From positions 62,001 through 126,000 of the forward strand of contig CAJNOJ010000192.1 in NCBI GenBank assembly GCA_905250025.1: a DNA stretch of 64,000 bases, written 5' to 3'. The position numbers were made by a program, and so were the translations under genes. The notes under the pieces are model-generated. The model was not told where the DNA came from. It worked only from the letters and a program-made list of their open reading frames with translations, and searched no databases. Below are positions 35,175-46,387 of the stretch, in pieces; the first letter of the stretch is position 1, and every line of letters starts with the position of its first letter. This DNA comes from Adineta ricciae (taxonomy: Eukaryota > Rotifera > Eurotatoria > Adinetida > Adinetidae).

Positions 35175-35664
35175 AAAAACGAGTTGATGTTGGTCCTTCC
35201 GTCCTTCCGTCCATCCGTTCGTTTTTCTTCCAAATTACCTAATACTAGTTGAAACTAGTAAGGGTTGATTGAAGGGTAGTCGGGGTCGATGATCTCGAAT
35301 CCGGTGTTAGTTTTTTCATGAACACTTTCTGGCCCGTTTTTTCGCGACAAAGGATAAATTTTTTAGACGATAATGTTTTAAGCGGCAATATGTAGAACAA
35401 AAAATGTAATAGCTGACTGAGGTCCGATCACTGGATCTCTATAGTCATCAGTATATTAATGAGATCAGACACTTTTATAAACAGCTATACTATACGAATA
35501 TCATCTGATGCCAGTCATTCAAAATAATGTTTCGCTTGTCAAGTGTTGTCTTCGAGGGTCAGAGTAGCACAAAGAGGGTGACTTTAAAGAAGGAATAGAA
35601 GAGAATGAATGGATTACTTTCAAAAGTGGCTCTAGACTAAATGGAAGAGTGAAAATGTACATGT

Positions 35665-36039
35665 AACGGCTAGCCGCGAGTGGCCGACCGGAGGGAGGCC
35701 GACGAACGACTAGTTGTTTCTTTTGAAAATTAGTTGAAAAGTGAGATTTATAACACTGTCGCAGTGTCCATAAGTTTTCTAAGGTATATATATATATATA
35801 TATATGACATCTTTTCGAGCTTCGAGAAAAAACTATGTAGATCACCAACTCATTCAAGTAAAAATGATAATAAAAGATATACTGTAGGTCACGAAGTTGT
35901 GAAGAATTTCGGGAACTTTGCTAGAGACGGACTCAACAAGAACGAGGTACTTTTTAATATGAAAATATCAATAAACACTTATTAGGTACCAACGGCTAGC
36001 GGTGAGTGGTGGACCGGAGAGAGGTCAACAAACGACTAG
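35665..36039. repeat. Pair of 49-bp direct repeats
   Basis: The copy at 35665-35713 (AACGGCTAGCCGCGAGTGGC...CGACTAG) and the copy at 35991-36039 (AACGGCTAGCGGTGAGTGGT...CGACTAG) are about 80% identical and in the same orientation, 326 bp apart. An alternating TA run (about 35787-35803) lies between them. They may be internal subterminal repeats of the TIR element. Confidence 0.6.
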
Positions 36040-36203
36040 GCGTTATAATTTCAGAAGATTTCAGGAAGTGAAATGGGTCTAGGTAAAACGTTCTGACAAA
36101 TTATCAAATCGTTCAACTGAAATAACTTTTTTCTCTCTTTGGACGAATAGTAGCGCTCTAATACTATCCTTTCAGTAGAGGGTTTAGCGGCTACTAGGCC
36201 GCG

Positions 36204-36450
36204 TTACTTGTATGTAAAAAGGTTGAGGTATCATCATTAACTCTATTTAATACCACATCGTTGATATCATGAAGAGCTGGCTGCGTATTCTCATATCTTG
36301 TCCGTAAAGCTTGTAGAGGTTCAAATGGTATGTCCAAGAGAGCACTTTGCAGGAGCTCTTGAGTAAGACCATTACTTTGTAAACAATGTTCAACAACTTA
36401 AGTAGGTACAGTTTTAGTTCGCTGAATAATACTATAACTCATGATCACTT
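36204..36450 (-). pseudogene. Small ORF remnant with in-frame TAA, inside TIR element
   Basis: The minus strand reads from an ATG (MSYSIIQRTKTVPT), hits a TAA, then continues coherently (QSNGLTQELLQSALLDIPFE, NDVVLNRVNDDTSTFLHTSN) to a TAG. It is a helical, soluble-looking sequence with no recognised domain. It is probably part of the mobile element's broken coding sequence. Confidence 0.35.
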
Positions 36451-36804
36451 TCTAGGTTTTATGATTCTTCAAATAGCTTATGAATATAACTTTTCGAACG
36501 ATTCTGCGTGTGAAGACTAGTCTATCAAACGACGTGAATGAAAAATATCACGCCATATTTCAACGTTTACTCTCCTTTCATTCTGTCTGTTTTTCTTTCC
36601 TTTTTTTCTTACTTATTTTTTGTTTCTTTTTCTATATTTATTCTATATGTGAATGAAAAAAAAGGAAAAAGTACTTGGGACGTTTTAATAATAGTTGGAA
36701 TTTTCCAAGTACAAAACAAATAGTAGTGTAGAAGTCGTTAACTCGATTCGAGTATTAAAACTAGCAACGCTCGTCGAGGCAGACTCGCTATGCCCTCGAC
36801 TGAA

Positions 36805-38309
36805 CCACTGACTGAAAATAAAATAGTCTTATGTGCGTTTTATGCAAAAAAAGACAGAAGTATAACCTTTGAAAGGGTCCCCAGAGACTGATCTTCATTC
36901 GTCTCACAGTCTTCAAAAGAGTCAAAGGACTACTTGTGCTGCTTTTAATTATTCTATATTCCTGACTGACAATCACTGTTCATAGGAAGCAGAAGTTCGC
37001 TATAAATGATTATTATGGATTTGCACCCTTAAACATGCCCTCCTTTTTCTAAAAGAAAGATAATTTCGGTAAGACCAAATGAGACTCTGTATATATTTCG
37101 CATTCGAACGTGTCGGATTGCTGATACTTTGGTAACTGACTAGATTACCAGGCGCAGCTCATTGTTCGTCGGCGCTCCACAGGGGCGCCACTCACAACTC
37201 GCCGCTCCAAAGCTGTCCCTATCTATCATATAATTACCCGTGTGCTACTAAAAAGTATCGAAAATTAGTTAGCATTCCATTAGCATCCCATAGATAAAAT
37301 TATCCGCGTCCGAACATTTAAGGCTATCTCCTTAATTAAAAGGCTTAAAGGCCTACAAAAACTTTCTATATATCGAAGCTCAGCATTTAAGATTGCTCTC
37401 CAGTATGTAACTTGTGAATAAATGTATTTTTGGATTACTGGCCTTTAGTATGCGACAGTCAACCGAGTGTGTTTTTACTTTTTCGTAATCAACTCTTCCA
37501 TGTAGCCCTCCTCTCAGACGCGGTTGAAATGTTTTCTTCATTTCTGTCACATCCCTGCCCCTTCACCCGTTATCCAGCCAACCTCGAGCCTCAGAATCCC
37601 TCCCAAACGATGTTTTATGAAGTTTTGAGCATTTTCAAAAAAATGTTTTTTTGACCTTTGACCTTTGATCCTGACACAGACAGACAGACAGACAAATAAA
37701 CAAACAATCAAACTTTTTTTTAATATGACCCTCCTTTCAGTCGAGGGAATTTTGTATCGGTTTTCATAGCGCATCTTTGAAAAAAATATTTTATTTCTTA
37801 TCATTTACTTACGGCAAAATACATAGAAAGGAAAAATATATTGCAAACATTTTGATATATCCAAAAGTTGATCTGCCAAATTTCCAAAAATAGTACATGA
37901 CAATGATGTTACTGATTCTCATCCATAATACAAGTTATATATGGGCAACTTTCTAGCCATATAGTACTAACTATGTACAATAATCCACGAAAGTTTCAAA
38001 GAGTTTGCTTTTACTGTGTGCCAGAGCAAAAAATTTTAAAATTTCCTCAGAATTTCTGGGACGCCCTTTATGTGACATCCCTAAACCCTTGCAAAGTTTA
38101 TGTAGTGTCGAAGAAAAGAGAAGACTTTTATATTATACTGTTATTTTTTATAGTGTACTTAAATAATAAAATACTCTTAATTAAAAAAGAAAGTAATAGA
38201 AAATTGAGCGGAAAGATGAGTAAGAGAACTTGAAGTAATTTAGCAACTAGCGGTTGAGCGTATGAGATAATATAGTTTTTTGTAGTATGATATTGTATGT
38301 GAGGAGCTG
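36805..38309. other. Repeat-derived non-coding stretch
   Basis: A GC-richer patch (about 37145-37215) and a simple-repeat tail at about 37650-37700 (TGACCTTTGACCTTTGATCC, then repeated ACAG) resemble the 3' ends of invertebrate retroelements. A CCTTTCAGTCGAGGG motif lies at about 37732-37746. No supported gene. Confidence 0.4.
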
Positions 38310-38819
38310 TTATTGTTTGACGTATAATATCCACTCTTCATTTGTCACAGTTTTCGTGCCTTTGAAAAGTTCGGCAGCTGGCATTCGGTCGGCTAGATCA
38401 AAAGCATGGTGATAATTCTTGTTGGTTGTGAGACCAAAGCCACCACATGTGGCATCAACATTGCAATAGGCAACAGCCTCAGGTAGCGGGAGGATACAAA
38501 CACCAGCTTTTTGAACACTATGTTTGATATGAGTACAATCAAAACGATCAGCGCCAATTGTGTTTTTTGTCACTTTGTAATCAATCATTACTGATTGAGG
38601 AACAGTGCGTTTTCTGAAAGGAGAAGATTTAGATAGCTCCCAGGAGTATATGTACAAATTCACCTACTCTTCGAATTCTTCATCACTTAGATCATCGACG
38701 CGGAGCAATGATCGTAGGTCCATTTGTTCTCTTCGATATGGTCTTCTATCGGCATTGATAGCTGTCAAAGCAGCAAGCACCACAATTAACCATATCATTG
38801 TTTTTACAATCTTTGCCAT
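38310..38819 (-). CDS. Small secreted Cys-containing protein, PAN/apple-like pattern
   Basis: Exon 1 is 38668-38819, the intron 38614-38667 (GTAGGT...TTTCAG) and exon 2 38310-38613, about 151 residues. The signal peptide is KTMIWLIVVLAALTAINA. The mature protein begins acidic/basic (DRRPYREDQMDLRSLLRVDD-like) and has Cys in DCTHIKHSVQKAGVC and VAYCNVDATCGGFGLTTN, ending EEWILYVKQ. The AYC..D..CGGFG pattern with a later ELFKG..W resembles PAN/apple-type extracellular modules, but the match is loose. It is presumed secreted; the function is unknown. It is intact despite lying among transposon remains. Confidence 0.7.
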
Positions 38820-39564
38820 TACTACCAATTTAATACAGCTGAAGAAGAAGAAGAGATTGACGACGAGAAGAATGTATTTGTGTGCAGAGAAACTATCGAC
38901 TTATATAGTATTAGGCATCCATCGATTTTTTGTCTTATTTACGAATCCCTGAAGCGTAGCATGCGTCGATCCTTAATATTTTCATCGTTACATTCGACGC
39001 AGCCGCGCCCATGTAAACAAAAATGCAGAAACTTCGGATTGTGTCCGAAAGCTATGTGTACTCTAAGTACCATCTCAAGATCTTACAATGAGTACAACAA
39101 AAAAACGTCCCGCAGCCGGGTATCGCGAACCCAAACGAGATATTGCTATAGCGTTACTTCCAAGAAAGCTCCTCAAAAACCACAGGAACATCACGCAAAA
39201 ATCCAAAATGTGATCATATTAATTTAAAAGTGGTGAACAGAGGTGTCCATAAGGCAGGGCAGGGCAGGGCAGGGCAGGGCATAAGCATCGTGCCCTGCTA
39301 CTTTTAGACCTTAATCTTTTGTTGTATGGAAAATAAAAAAGAATAAACGTTTTCTCGACGATATAGTGTACAGGAAAGCAAAAAAAGTGATAGATGTCGT
39401 TCCCTGAAACGATCTAACTATTTTCAGTAGTATGGACGATTGATGTGACCAATAAGAATAGTTAAAACGACAACAAAGGTTTCTGTTTTACAACAATGAA
39501 AATGTATTTACTGTTTTGGTCTGTTAGTTTTCACTTCCAATTCATTCAGTGAAGGGATCTGGCT
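38820..39564. other. Intergenic, with pentanucleotide microsatellite
   Basis: Contains about five tandem GGGCA units at 39254-39281, followed closely by GTGCCCTGC, which could pair back with the repeat. No gene supported. Confidence 0.5.
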
Positions 39565-41072
39565 ATGAATTCGACATCCATCGATTTAGTGGAAGAGATT
39601 CATTCATCTTCTTCTGATGAAGAAAACGAAATATCTTTTTCATCGGTTTCAAGTGTCTCTAGTGCATGTTGTACTTCATCTTTGTATACGAATAAACAAA
39701 TAGAATTTTTCCTTCGAACAGACAAACAGAAATATCGTATTTTGGCTAACGAAAACAACTAAAAGGCCACAAGCTGGTGGCGATCATTTGGTTTTCCCAC
39801 TGTTCTAAATGAAAAGAACGGATTTGAACGAATTCATGGTTACATTAGTTGCACAAAATGTTATCGTACGTCAATCTATGGTTCGAAAAGTGTCACCAAA
39901 CGATTTATCGATCATGCCAATCGATGCTCACCGTTATTATCCCAATCTATTCCTCATCACAGAAATCTTGAAGAATTACAAGCCACTTTGGACAATATCG
40001 TTATCAAGAAAAAAGCTCACATTACGGCGAAAGAACAAAATGAAATCAAACATTTGTATGCTAAATGGATATGTGAAGATTTCCGTCCTTTCACGATCGT
40101 CGAGGATAATGGATTCCAACAACTAGCACAAACATTCATTCGATTAGGTGAAGGAAACTTTTGATATTGTGAACGATCAATACTGTCCTCTCTCAGGTTC
40201 TCAATATGGTTGCATCGATGTGAAAGAAGTGGTGCGAAGTAGACAATCTGTTGCTCGAACAGTTGATGATTTAGCACAAAAACATCGAACTATTCTGAAG
40301 AGTGAACTTCGTGAACCACTGAAAGCACAAGCGATAACGATAGCACCGGATTTTTGGACTAGCAAATACAATCAACAAGCTTTTCTCGGTCTCAATATTA
40401 CATACGTAACTGCTGATCATAAATTCAAATCGGTGAATTTATTTTGTATTCCATTTAATGGGAAAAAATCTTATGATCTGATTCGAGAAGTATGTAGTAT
40501 ATTCAACTCATTTGAGAATGATTTTTGTCTGAGTTCTTTCAATACTGAAAGTGTTCTTTTACTTCTACAACGTTTGTTTCTCTTTCATTCTACAGACCTT
40601 GTGTCGTCATCTGCTGGAGTACGGTGTAATCGATCTGTCAGATGTCAATATCGTATCTGATAGGGGTTCGAACTTCGTGAAAGCATTTGCTATATATAAC
40701 GCAATCTATTGTTTCGGACATCGATTAAAACAAAATTCTTAAGCTTTGTTTTTTTCCAAGAAGAAAAAAAGAAAAACAGCACGTGTGCATCGAAAGAAAA
40801 TACATATAGACGTACGAATAACGATATCTCCACTTCTATTCCAATGGATGGAAATTTATCGGATGATTCTGATTCAGAATCATCTGAGTGTGAAGATGAT
40901 CACCAAGAATCAAATCTTACCAATGAAGAAACATGGATTAAATTCAAAAAGACAAAACCAAATGGAAAAATTTCAGCAGAAAAAACATCTATCGAAGATA
41001 TTCCTGACGACGCTAAGAGAATACTGAATGTNAAACGATGGTTAAAAAAATTAAAAAATACTTCATTTTTTT
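39565..41072 (+). pseudogene. Decayed hAT-superfamily transposase with BED-type zinc finger
   Basis: The N-terminus starts at 39565 (Ser/Glu-rich) and meets a TAA at 39760-39762; the same frame continues WWRSFGFPTVL and a BED-like finger (GYISCTKCY...FIDHANRC). A short intron ends at about 40195 (CTCTCAG). The next exon holds hAT transposase signatures: APDFWTSKYNQQAFLGLNIT, and, after another intron (about 40490-40597), VNIVSDRGSNFVKAF with a catalytic-type Asp, then FGHRL. A further acidic stretch (SDDSDSESSECEDD) follows, and the copy stops near 41072 at the foldback element, without the usual C-terminal dimerisation domain. Position 41031 is an N in the assembly. It is non-functional as it stands. 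Confidence 0.75.
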
Positions 41073-41084
41073 AATAAAATACTG

Positions 41085-41387
41085 GCACCATATTCGAGTA
41101 AAAGCTTCCCATATTCGTTCAGGAATGCGTTCCAACCGTTCCAAACAGCGTTCCAAGTAGAACTCAACGAGCTCTATCTAGTGGTATGCTCAGTTTTCCC
41201 ATAACTAGAGTTTTTATTTTTAGGCTTCTAATAACGGCAGTACTGATCCGAAAAACCAAAGTTGGGACTAGGTCGCAACTGAGCATACCACTAGATAGAG
41301 CTCGTTGAGTTCTACTTGGAACGCTGATTGGAACGGTTGGAACGCATTCCTAAACGAATATGGAAAGCTTTTACTCGAATATGGTGC
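41085..41387. mobile_element. 303-bp foldback/MITE element with near-identical ~112-bp arms
   Basis: The left arm starts GCACCATATTCGAGTAAAAG at 41085. The right arm ends with its reverse complement at 41387. The arms stay nearly identical through GCGTTCCAACCGTTCCAA and CAACGAGCTCTATCTAGTGG to TATGCTCAGTT, with only a handful of differences and a ~75-bp loop. There is no coding capacity. It sits between the hAT remnant and the four-TM remnant. The high arm identity suggests recent insertion or arm homogenisation. No clear target-site duplication. Confidence 0.85.
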
Positions 41388-41392
41388 TAACT

Positions 41393-41587
41393 TCACCGAC
41401 GTGTAGATATCACCATAGCCATAGGTATAATATGAACAGCGAAATATTGCATCTTTTGGGTATAATTCACTTTGAAATGATTTGAACGATTGGTGGTGGT
41501 ATAATCGTGTTGATCTATTTGACAATAATGTCGATACCATATACTTTTATCCCGAGATACGTTTGAAAAAAGTACATCCGCCAACAT
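41393..41587 (-). pseudogene. Four-TM protein gene remnant (copy C, N-terminal loop part)
   Basis: Minus-strand open frame with YRHYCQIDQHDYTTTNRSNH and FKVNYTQK, matching the loop of copy A (RHYYQIDEHGDVITNHSSLF, FKVNYTKK). The downstream half is absent: the sequence runs into the foldback element within a few bases. Truncated copy. Confidence 0.5.
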
Positions 41588-41971
41588 GCAATGTCGAATG
41601 CTCCATGGTGCGTACCATAAAGCTTTATCACAATCACATACTTTTTTGTTTTCAAAAAGTATAAAACTGTAGAATTAATTATTGAGAACTAACTCAGGAA
41701 ATTCATCCAGTTGTAACGAAATTCGATATACATACGTAAATCTCATTCGTATTTCGGTTAACTTTGAAAATGAGAACATAATCAATCATCTTTTATTCCA
41801 CTAATAAAGAGCCATGGATTGTATTCAACAAAAAACGTGGGAGAGAATCGAGACAAACACAATTGAGAAAGAAAGAACAAACAAATTTTGCACTGTATAA
41901 AACTCTTATGCATTTCTTTTGGCTCATTCATTTTGCCTGTGCCTTATTTCGATTTACATTAACACACTTAC

Positions 41972-43768
41972 ATGGCATCCACGAAACGACACAACGAAAT
42001 TTGTGACGAATGCGACATAGATGCGACATGGTATTGCGTTCAAGACAACGCAAATTATTGTGACGAACACAACACCATCGCTCATACTCTCAAATCTCAA
42101 AAATCACATCAAATTGTTCCGATTCACAAAAAACATCATCACATCAACGAAAATTACAATAGTAAACCGATGGATTGTAAAGTTCATCATATGCCACTGT
42201 GTTTGTATTGTTTAACCTGCCAAGTAAATTTGTTGAATCCAGAATTTCCTTCTCTCACAACATTTTATTAGGATGTCTGCTGTGTTGCATGTCTTTCAGT
42301 TGACATTCATAAACAGCATAGTGATCAAGTGAAATCAGTTGTTGATTTAATCAAAGAAGAGAAAGATTTGTTAAATAAGCATTTGAAAAGAATTCAAAAA
42401 CTGAAAATCGCATTTGTTGATGAACAAGATCAATTAGAACAAGCTTTACGAAGTAGAAATTTCATAATCTGTTCAATGAAAGTTGATTTCAGTTTTATTT
42501 AGATATTCATATCAGTCAAACGGAAGGAGAAGCGAAGATCGATCGAGAATTCGATCAAATCCAAGCATATCTTCAAATTCGACGACAAATCATGAAGAAG
42601 CAGCTGGAAAAGAAATCGAAAGTATGTCAAATTTTGCTATTTTCAGTTCAAAAATTCATCGAATTGTTTTGCAAGACAAGTTGTGAGAAGATCTGTTCTC
42701 GACAAGATGAATTATCAAGCATCAATTCGAATATAAATCGATGTTTCGAAGAAGGTCAACACTTGAATGCCTTGATGAATGTGACACAATCAATACATCT
42801 GATTGAACGAATGAAAAGAATCGAAAAAGAAAATGTTGAGTTTTGTAATCAAACTCAACTAGGTAATTCGTTAACATTTCATATATCGAATCAAGCTATT
42901 CTAAAAATGATCGACACTTTGGGATTTATTGGATCGCTGCGTAAATATTCGAAATTTCTTGCGCGTTATATTTTGGTTTCTCTTTTAGCTACGGTGAAAT
43001 TTCTTCGAGACAAATGTAAATCATACGTTCATCATCTCGACATCGAATGGGATGAAATCGACGATGATGATTCAGTTATAAATGATTATGTTTTGCAAGT
43101 TGGACAAGATGATAATGATTTTCAAGAGGTGAATTAATCTTTCTTTGTAAAAGATAAAATTGAAATAGAAGATCCTTTTTTTTCAGGTTTATCGTGGTTT
43201 AGATACGAAATATCGTTTACTACGATTGCGATCAGATACACTTTATTCATTGCGGTTGTTTGTCAATAGTAATGGTGAAATGCAAACTCCGACTATACTG
43301 GAAATGAGAACATTGAAAATCGGTTTGTAGTATTCATTGTTGTCATACGAGATGTATATTGATTTAATTTGTTTGAAAGATTTAAATGATTGGACTTTGT
43401 CAATGTCATCAACGTACGAACTATTAAATGCTGAAAACACACGTGAATCTCTATTAGATGATCATTTTACAACTGGTGCTGCAACAGATTATGGCACATC
43501 ATGGATCAAAGCTTCGTTTTCGTATCCGGTACTTGTGAATGGTATCACGATAGCACCATTGCACAAAGACATAAATATGTGGGATCCACGACATGGAAAT
43601 TCAGGTAGTGTACAATATTCCAATGATAGTATGAACTGGACAACTATTGGAACAATCGAATATGTTCCAAATGAAAAACAAAAAATTAATGTCGGAGGAA
43701 TTACAGCGTCATATTGGCGATTGTTTCACAATAATTATCTTGGTACTAGTTGTCTCATTTTTGAATAA
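41972..43768 (+). CDS. B-box zinc-finger / coiled-coil / discoidin-like (F5/8C) protein
   Basis: Six exons: 41972-42223, 42272-42452, 42503-42940, 42989-43128, 43187-43322 and 43380-43768, all phase-consistent. The N-terminus carries B-box-type zinc ligands (CDECDIDATWYCVQDNANYC, then CDEH, HQIVPIH) and a second cysteine set (CKVHHMPLCLYCLTCQ, DVCCVACLSVDIHKQH). Next is a long coiled coil (LIKEEKDLLNKHLKRIQKLK; IDREFDQIQAYLQIRRQIMK). The C-terminus resembles a discoidin/F5/8C beta-sandwich: WIKASFSYPVLVNGITIAPL, GSVQYSNDSMNWTTIGTIEY, ASYWRLFHNNYLG. There is no RING, so this is a TRIM-like protein without one. Probably cytoplasmic, binding carbohydrate or protein through the sandwich (inference). 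The exon 3 GTATGT...TTTCAG at about 42620 is too short (25 bp) to be spliced. Confidence 0.8.
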
Positions 43769-45421
43769 ATATAAAAGAATGATTTCCATGATATGTAGTG
43801 ATCATGTAAACGAAGTTGGCTGAACTGATATGTCAGATAGAATTGAACGATCTCTATCGATCCGGATATCCGATCTCAATGGAAATTGATAATAAAATCT
43901 GCCGCCATCAAAAATTGATCTTTTTTTCCATAGAAGCAATTGGATGCAAGTTGTTTCTCTTAGTACTATTCTATCTCACACTCGAGAACTCCGAGAAAAC
44001 CACAGATTTCGATGCATTTCAACTTGTTCTATTGATTAATACGTTCACTCGCATTAGTTACACCGTAATACTAATAAACTGGACGTAAAGGATCTTAATA
44101 AGCTCAGACATACCTGACAACGTCATTCACTTGGGGAGAAACATGAAATGAGTGTAATGCGAACTGAGTGCTCAAATATTTACAATTTGTAGTGAATGTA
44201 TGTAATCGATATCGCTGGGCTATTACGAGAAAGTGTGTTCGATGAACAGTTGAATTCAACTTTCGCGTTTGACAGTACTGAAAAGAACAGACCAATTATT
44301 GATACCAGATGCCCACATGCTAATTGTGCGAAGATCTAATACAACAAAAATCGCCACTGGATTATCATTCACTTCTCCAATATAGCGGCTTGAACTATCA
44401 GACAGCATCTCACTGAGAGGTTGAAACACTAGCAGTAGAAACCGTTCGAATAACATTTCCTGTGCCTTGAACGAGAGAAAATCAGTATTCCATATATGTA
44501 TTGAAGATGGCTTATATTTTGTGAAACTCACGTGCGCGATGGATCGAAAACTGAATTCTTCTTTTCAAAATTTTGAATATTTAAACAAAATATGTCGGAA
44601 GTTTCCCAAAATGGGTTTCGCAGTCGATTGTTTATACGCGTGACAGTTGTAGATAGGAATAGGAAATACTTGAAACCATTAAATTGCATCGTAAAATAAA
44701 TATTTACTACTAAAAACTTCATCTTCCAACATGGGAAAAAATCAAGATAAATACTAAATCACTCACGTTGCATTTCTGCTTATATTTAAAACTGTAACAT
44801 TGCATTACCTGAAAAACGCGTAATCCCGATTTGATGTTATCTATATAAGTATATTGGCAATAAGAAAAAGAAACTGATGTGTTTGAAAGAATGTCAGAAT
44901 GATACAAATTACAGGTTCTTTAAGAGTACCTCTTGTAATTAAGAAGATTTGTGCGACCATCCAATTACCTAAACAGTTAGAATAAACAAAATATATCAAA
45001 CTAATTTGAATGCAGGTTCACGCGTAACCAAATTGAAATCGTTCTCAGATTTGGAAATGTTGTGTCTCAGTTTATTGTCAATTTATTCGGATCCTAATCG
45101 GCTTTAATGAACAATTTCTACTACTAGTTAAAACAGAGCGCACGATAGATGAAATGACTATAGATCTTTTCCGAGTCTATTTATGCAATGATCTGTAATG
45201 GAATCTCTTTGTAATTATAACTGCCTGTAATTATACAAATGTTTGAAGATGTCGGACTTGTATGTTATTAAATCTTATCGAATGAATCTAATTAAAGGTG
45301 AGGTCAAAATTATTTCTATAAAAGTTCACTCATTTCTGTACTACTTTTCTCAATTCGACTGTTTCTCTTAACTAGTTTTTTTAGAACGTATTGAATAGAA
45401 CACTAAACCATAGTATTTATC
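43769..45421. other. Gene-poor stretch
   Basis: Contains short frames at 43816-44088 (+) and 44256-44531 (-), with hydrophobic parts but no recognised family and no splice continuation. Possibly decayed receptor or membrane-protein debris. Nothing firm. Confidence 0.35.
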
Positions 45422-46387
45422 ATGTCGCTCCTTCGGGATGCTCAACAACTATCTCTCTATTTTGGTCTCTCTCTACTTGTATTCGGTATAATTGGAAATG
45501 GAATTAATATTCTCGTCTTTACTAAAGTGCGTATTTATCGAATCAATCCCTGTACATTCTATTTTCTCATGGGTTCAATTGACAATCTCTTCTATATTTG
45601 TCTTAATCTTACAATTCGACTTTTGACTGATAGTTATGGAGTTGATATCTATGGAGGTTCTGATATTTGGTGTAAAATACGACAATTTTGTCTACCAGTT
45701 CCTGCTCTTATCTCCATCACTTTTTCATGTTTGGCTACCATTGATCAATTTTTCGTCACATCAAAGATTAACTTCCTTCGAAATTGTAGTCAAATTAAAT
45801 GGGCACATCGAATATCGATCATTGTTATCATTTTCTTCTCTCTCTATGGTACTCATGCTTTCTTTCTCTATCGAATACTACCTGTAAGTCAAACTTGTGA
45901 GAGTGATGATCCAGCATTTTCTATTTATGTACCGATTTATTTACTTGGTGTTATCTGTGCAATACCTGTTAGCATCATGACACTATTTGGACTGTTGACG
46001 TATCGTAATATTCGCCAAACGATACGCCTTGCTGAGTTACACTACGATCGTCAATTGATACGAATGACATTGATTCATATTGCACTTGTTGCTATTAGTT
46101 TAGTGCCATATGGTGTTACAAAAGCGTATGCATTAATCACATCTAGTATTACGAAAGATTCAGATCAGCAAATGAAAGAATATTTTGCTACTACGATAGT
46201 TACTTTAGGAACTTATTTCTATTATGTGGTATGTTAAATGAATATATAGAGAGATAGTTTGATTTATATTCATATGTATTTTCAGGGAAGTTGTTATACA
46301 TTCTTATTAACATCGAAACGTTTTCGTCAAAAAGTCAAAGAACAAATATTCTTCTGTAAACGAAGGAATTTCATCGGACCATTTTGA
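45422..46387 (+). CDS. Class A GPCR, rotifer-expanded family (tandem copy 1)
   Basis: Exon 1 is 45422-46228, the intron 46229-46285 and exon 2 46286-46387, about 302 residues. Seven spans are visible: LLVFGIIGNGINILVF (TM1 with the conserved GN), TFYFLMGSIDNLFYICL (TM2 with D), a Cys in SDIWCKIRQFC before TM3 that could form the usual disulfide, and ATIDQFFVTS at the TM3 end replacing DRY. TM4 and TM5 follow, then a basic loop (YRNIRQTIRLAELHYDRQL), TM6 and TM7, which ends at the splice site (YYV|GSCYTFLLTSKRFRQKV). The short basic tail resembles helix 8. The ligand is unknown; the loop and TM architecture recall peptide receptors. Strongly similar to the copy at 47997. Confidence 0.9.

Larger units (their letters stand above)
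34139..36804. mobile_element. TIR-bounded 2.7-kb element with two remnant ORFs
   Basis: The left end, TTCAGTCGAGGG at 34139 followed by GCGAGTC and ACGAGCGTT, matches the reverse complement of the right end (36766-36804: AACGCTCGTCGAGG...CCCTCGACTGAA) over about 40 bp with a few mismatches. Inside are two minus-strand open segments (34749-35174 and about 36204-36450) and two 49-bp direct repeats (35665-35713 and 35991-36039). No transposase motif and no target-site duplication were recognised. The boundaries are an inference from the inverted ends. Confidence 0.5.

Noticed and set aside
37650-37700. Telomeric repeat
   Set aside because: The units (TGACCTT, ACAG) are not telomere-like. They look like a retroelement 3' tail or simple repeat.
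40664-40740. tRNA B-box-like GGGGTTCGAACTT
   Set aside because: Lies within the hAT coding remnant; no cloverleaf or A box could be built around it.
42616-42640. GTATGT...TTTCAG resembling a 25-bp intron in the B-box gene
   Set aside because: Too short for a spliceosomal intron, and removing it shifts the frame into stops, whereas reading through keeps a long coherent coiled-coil frame.
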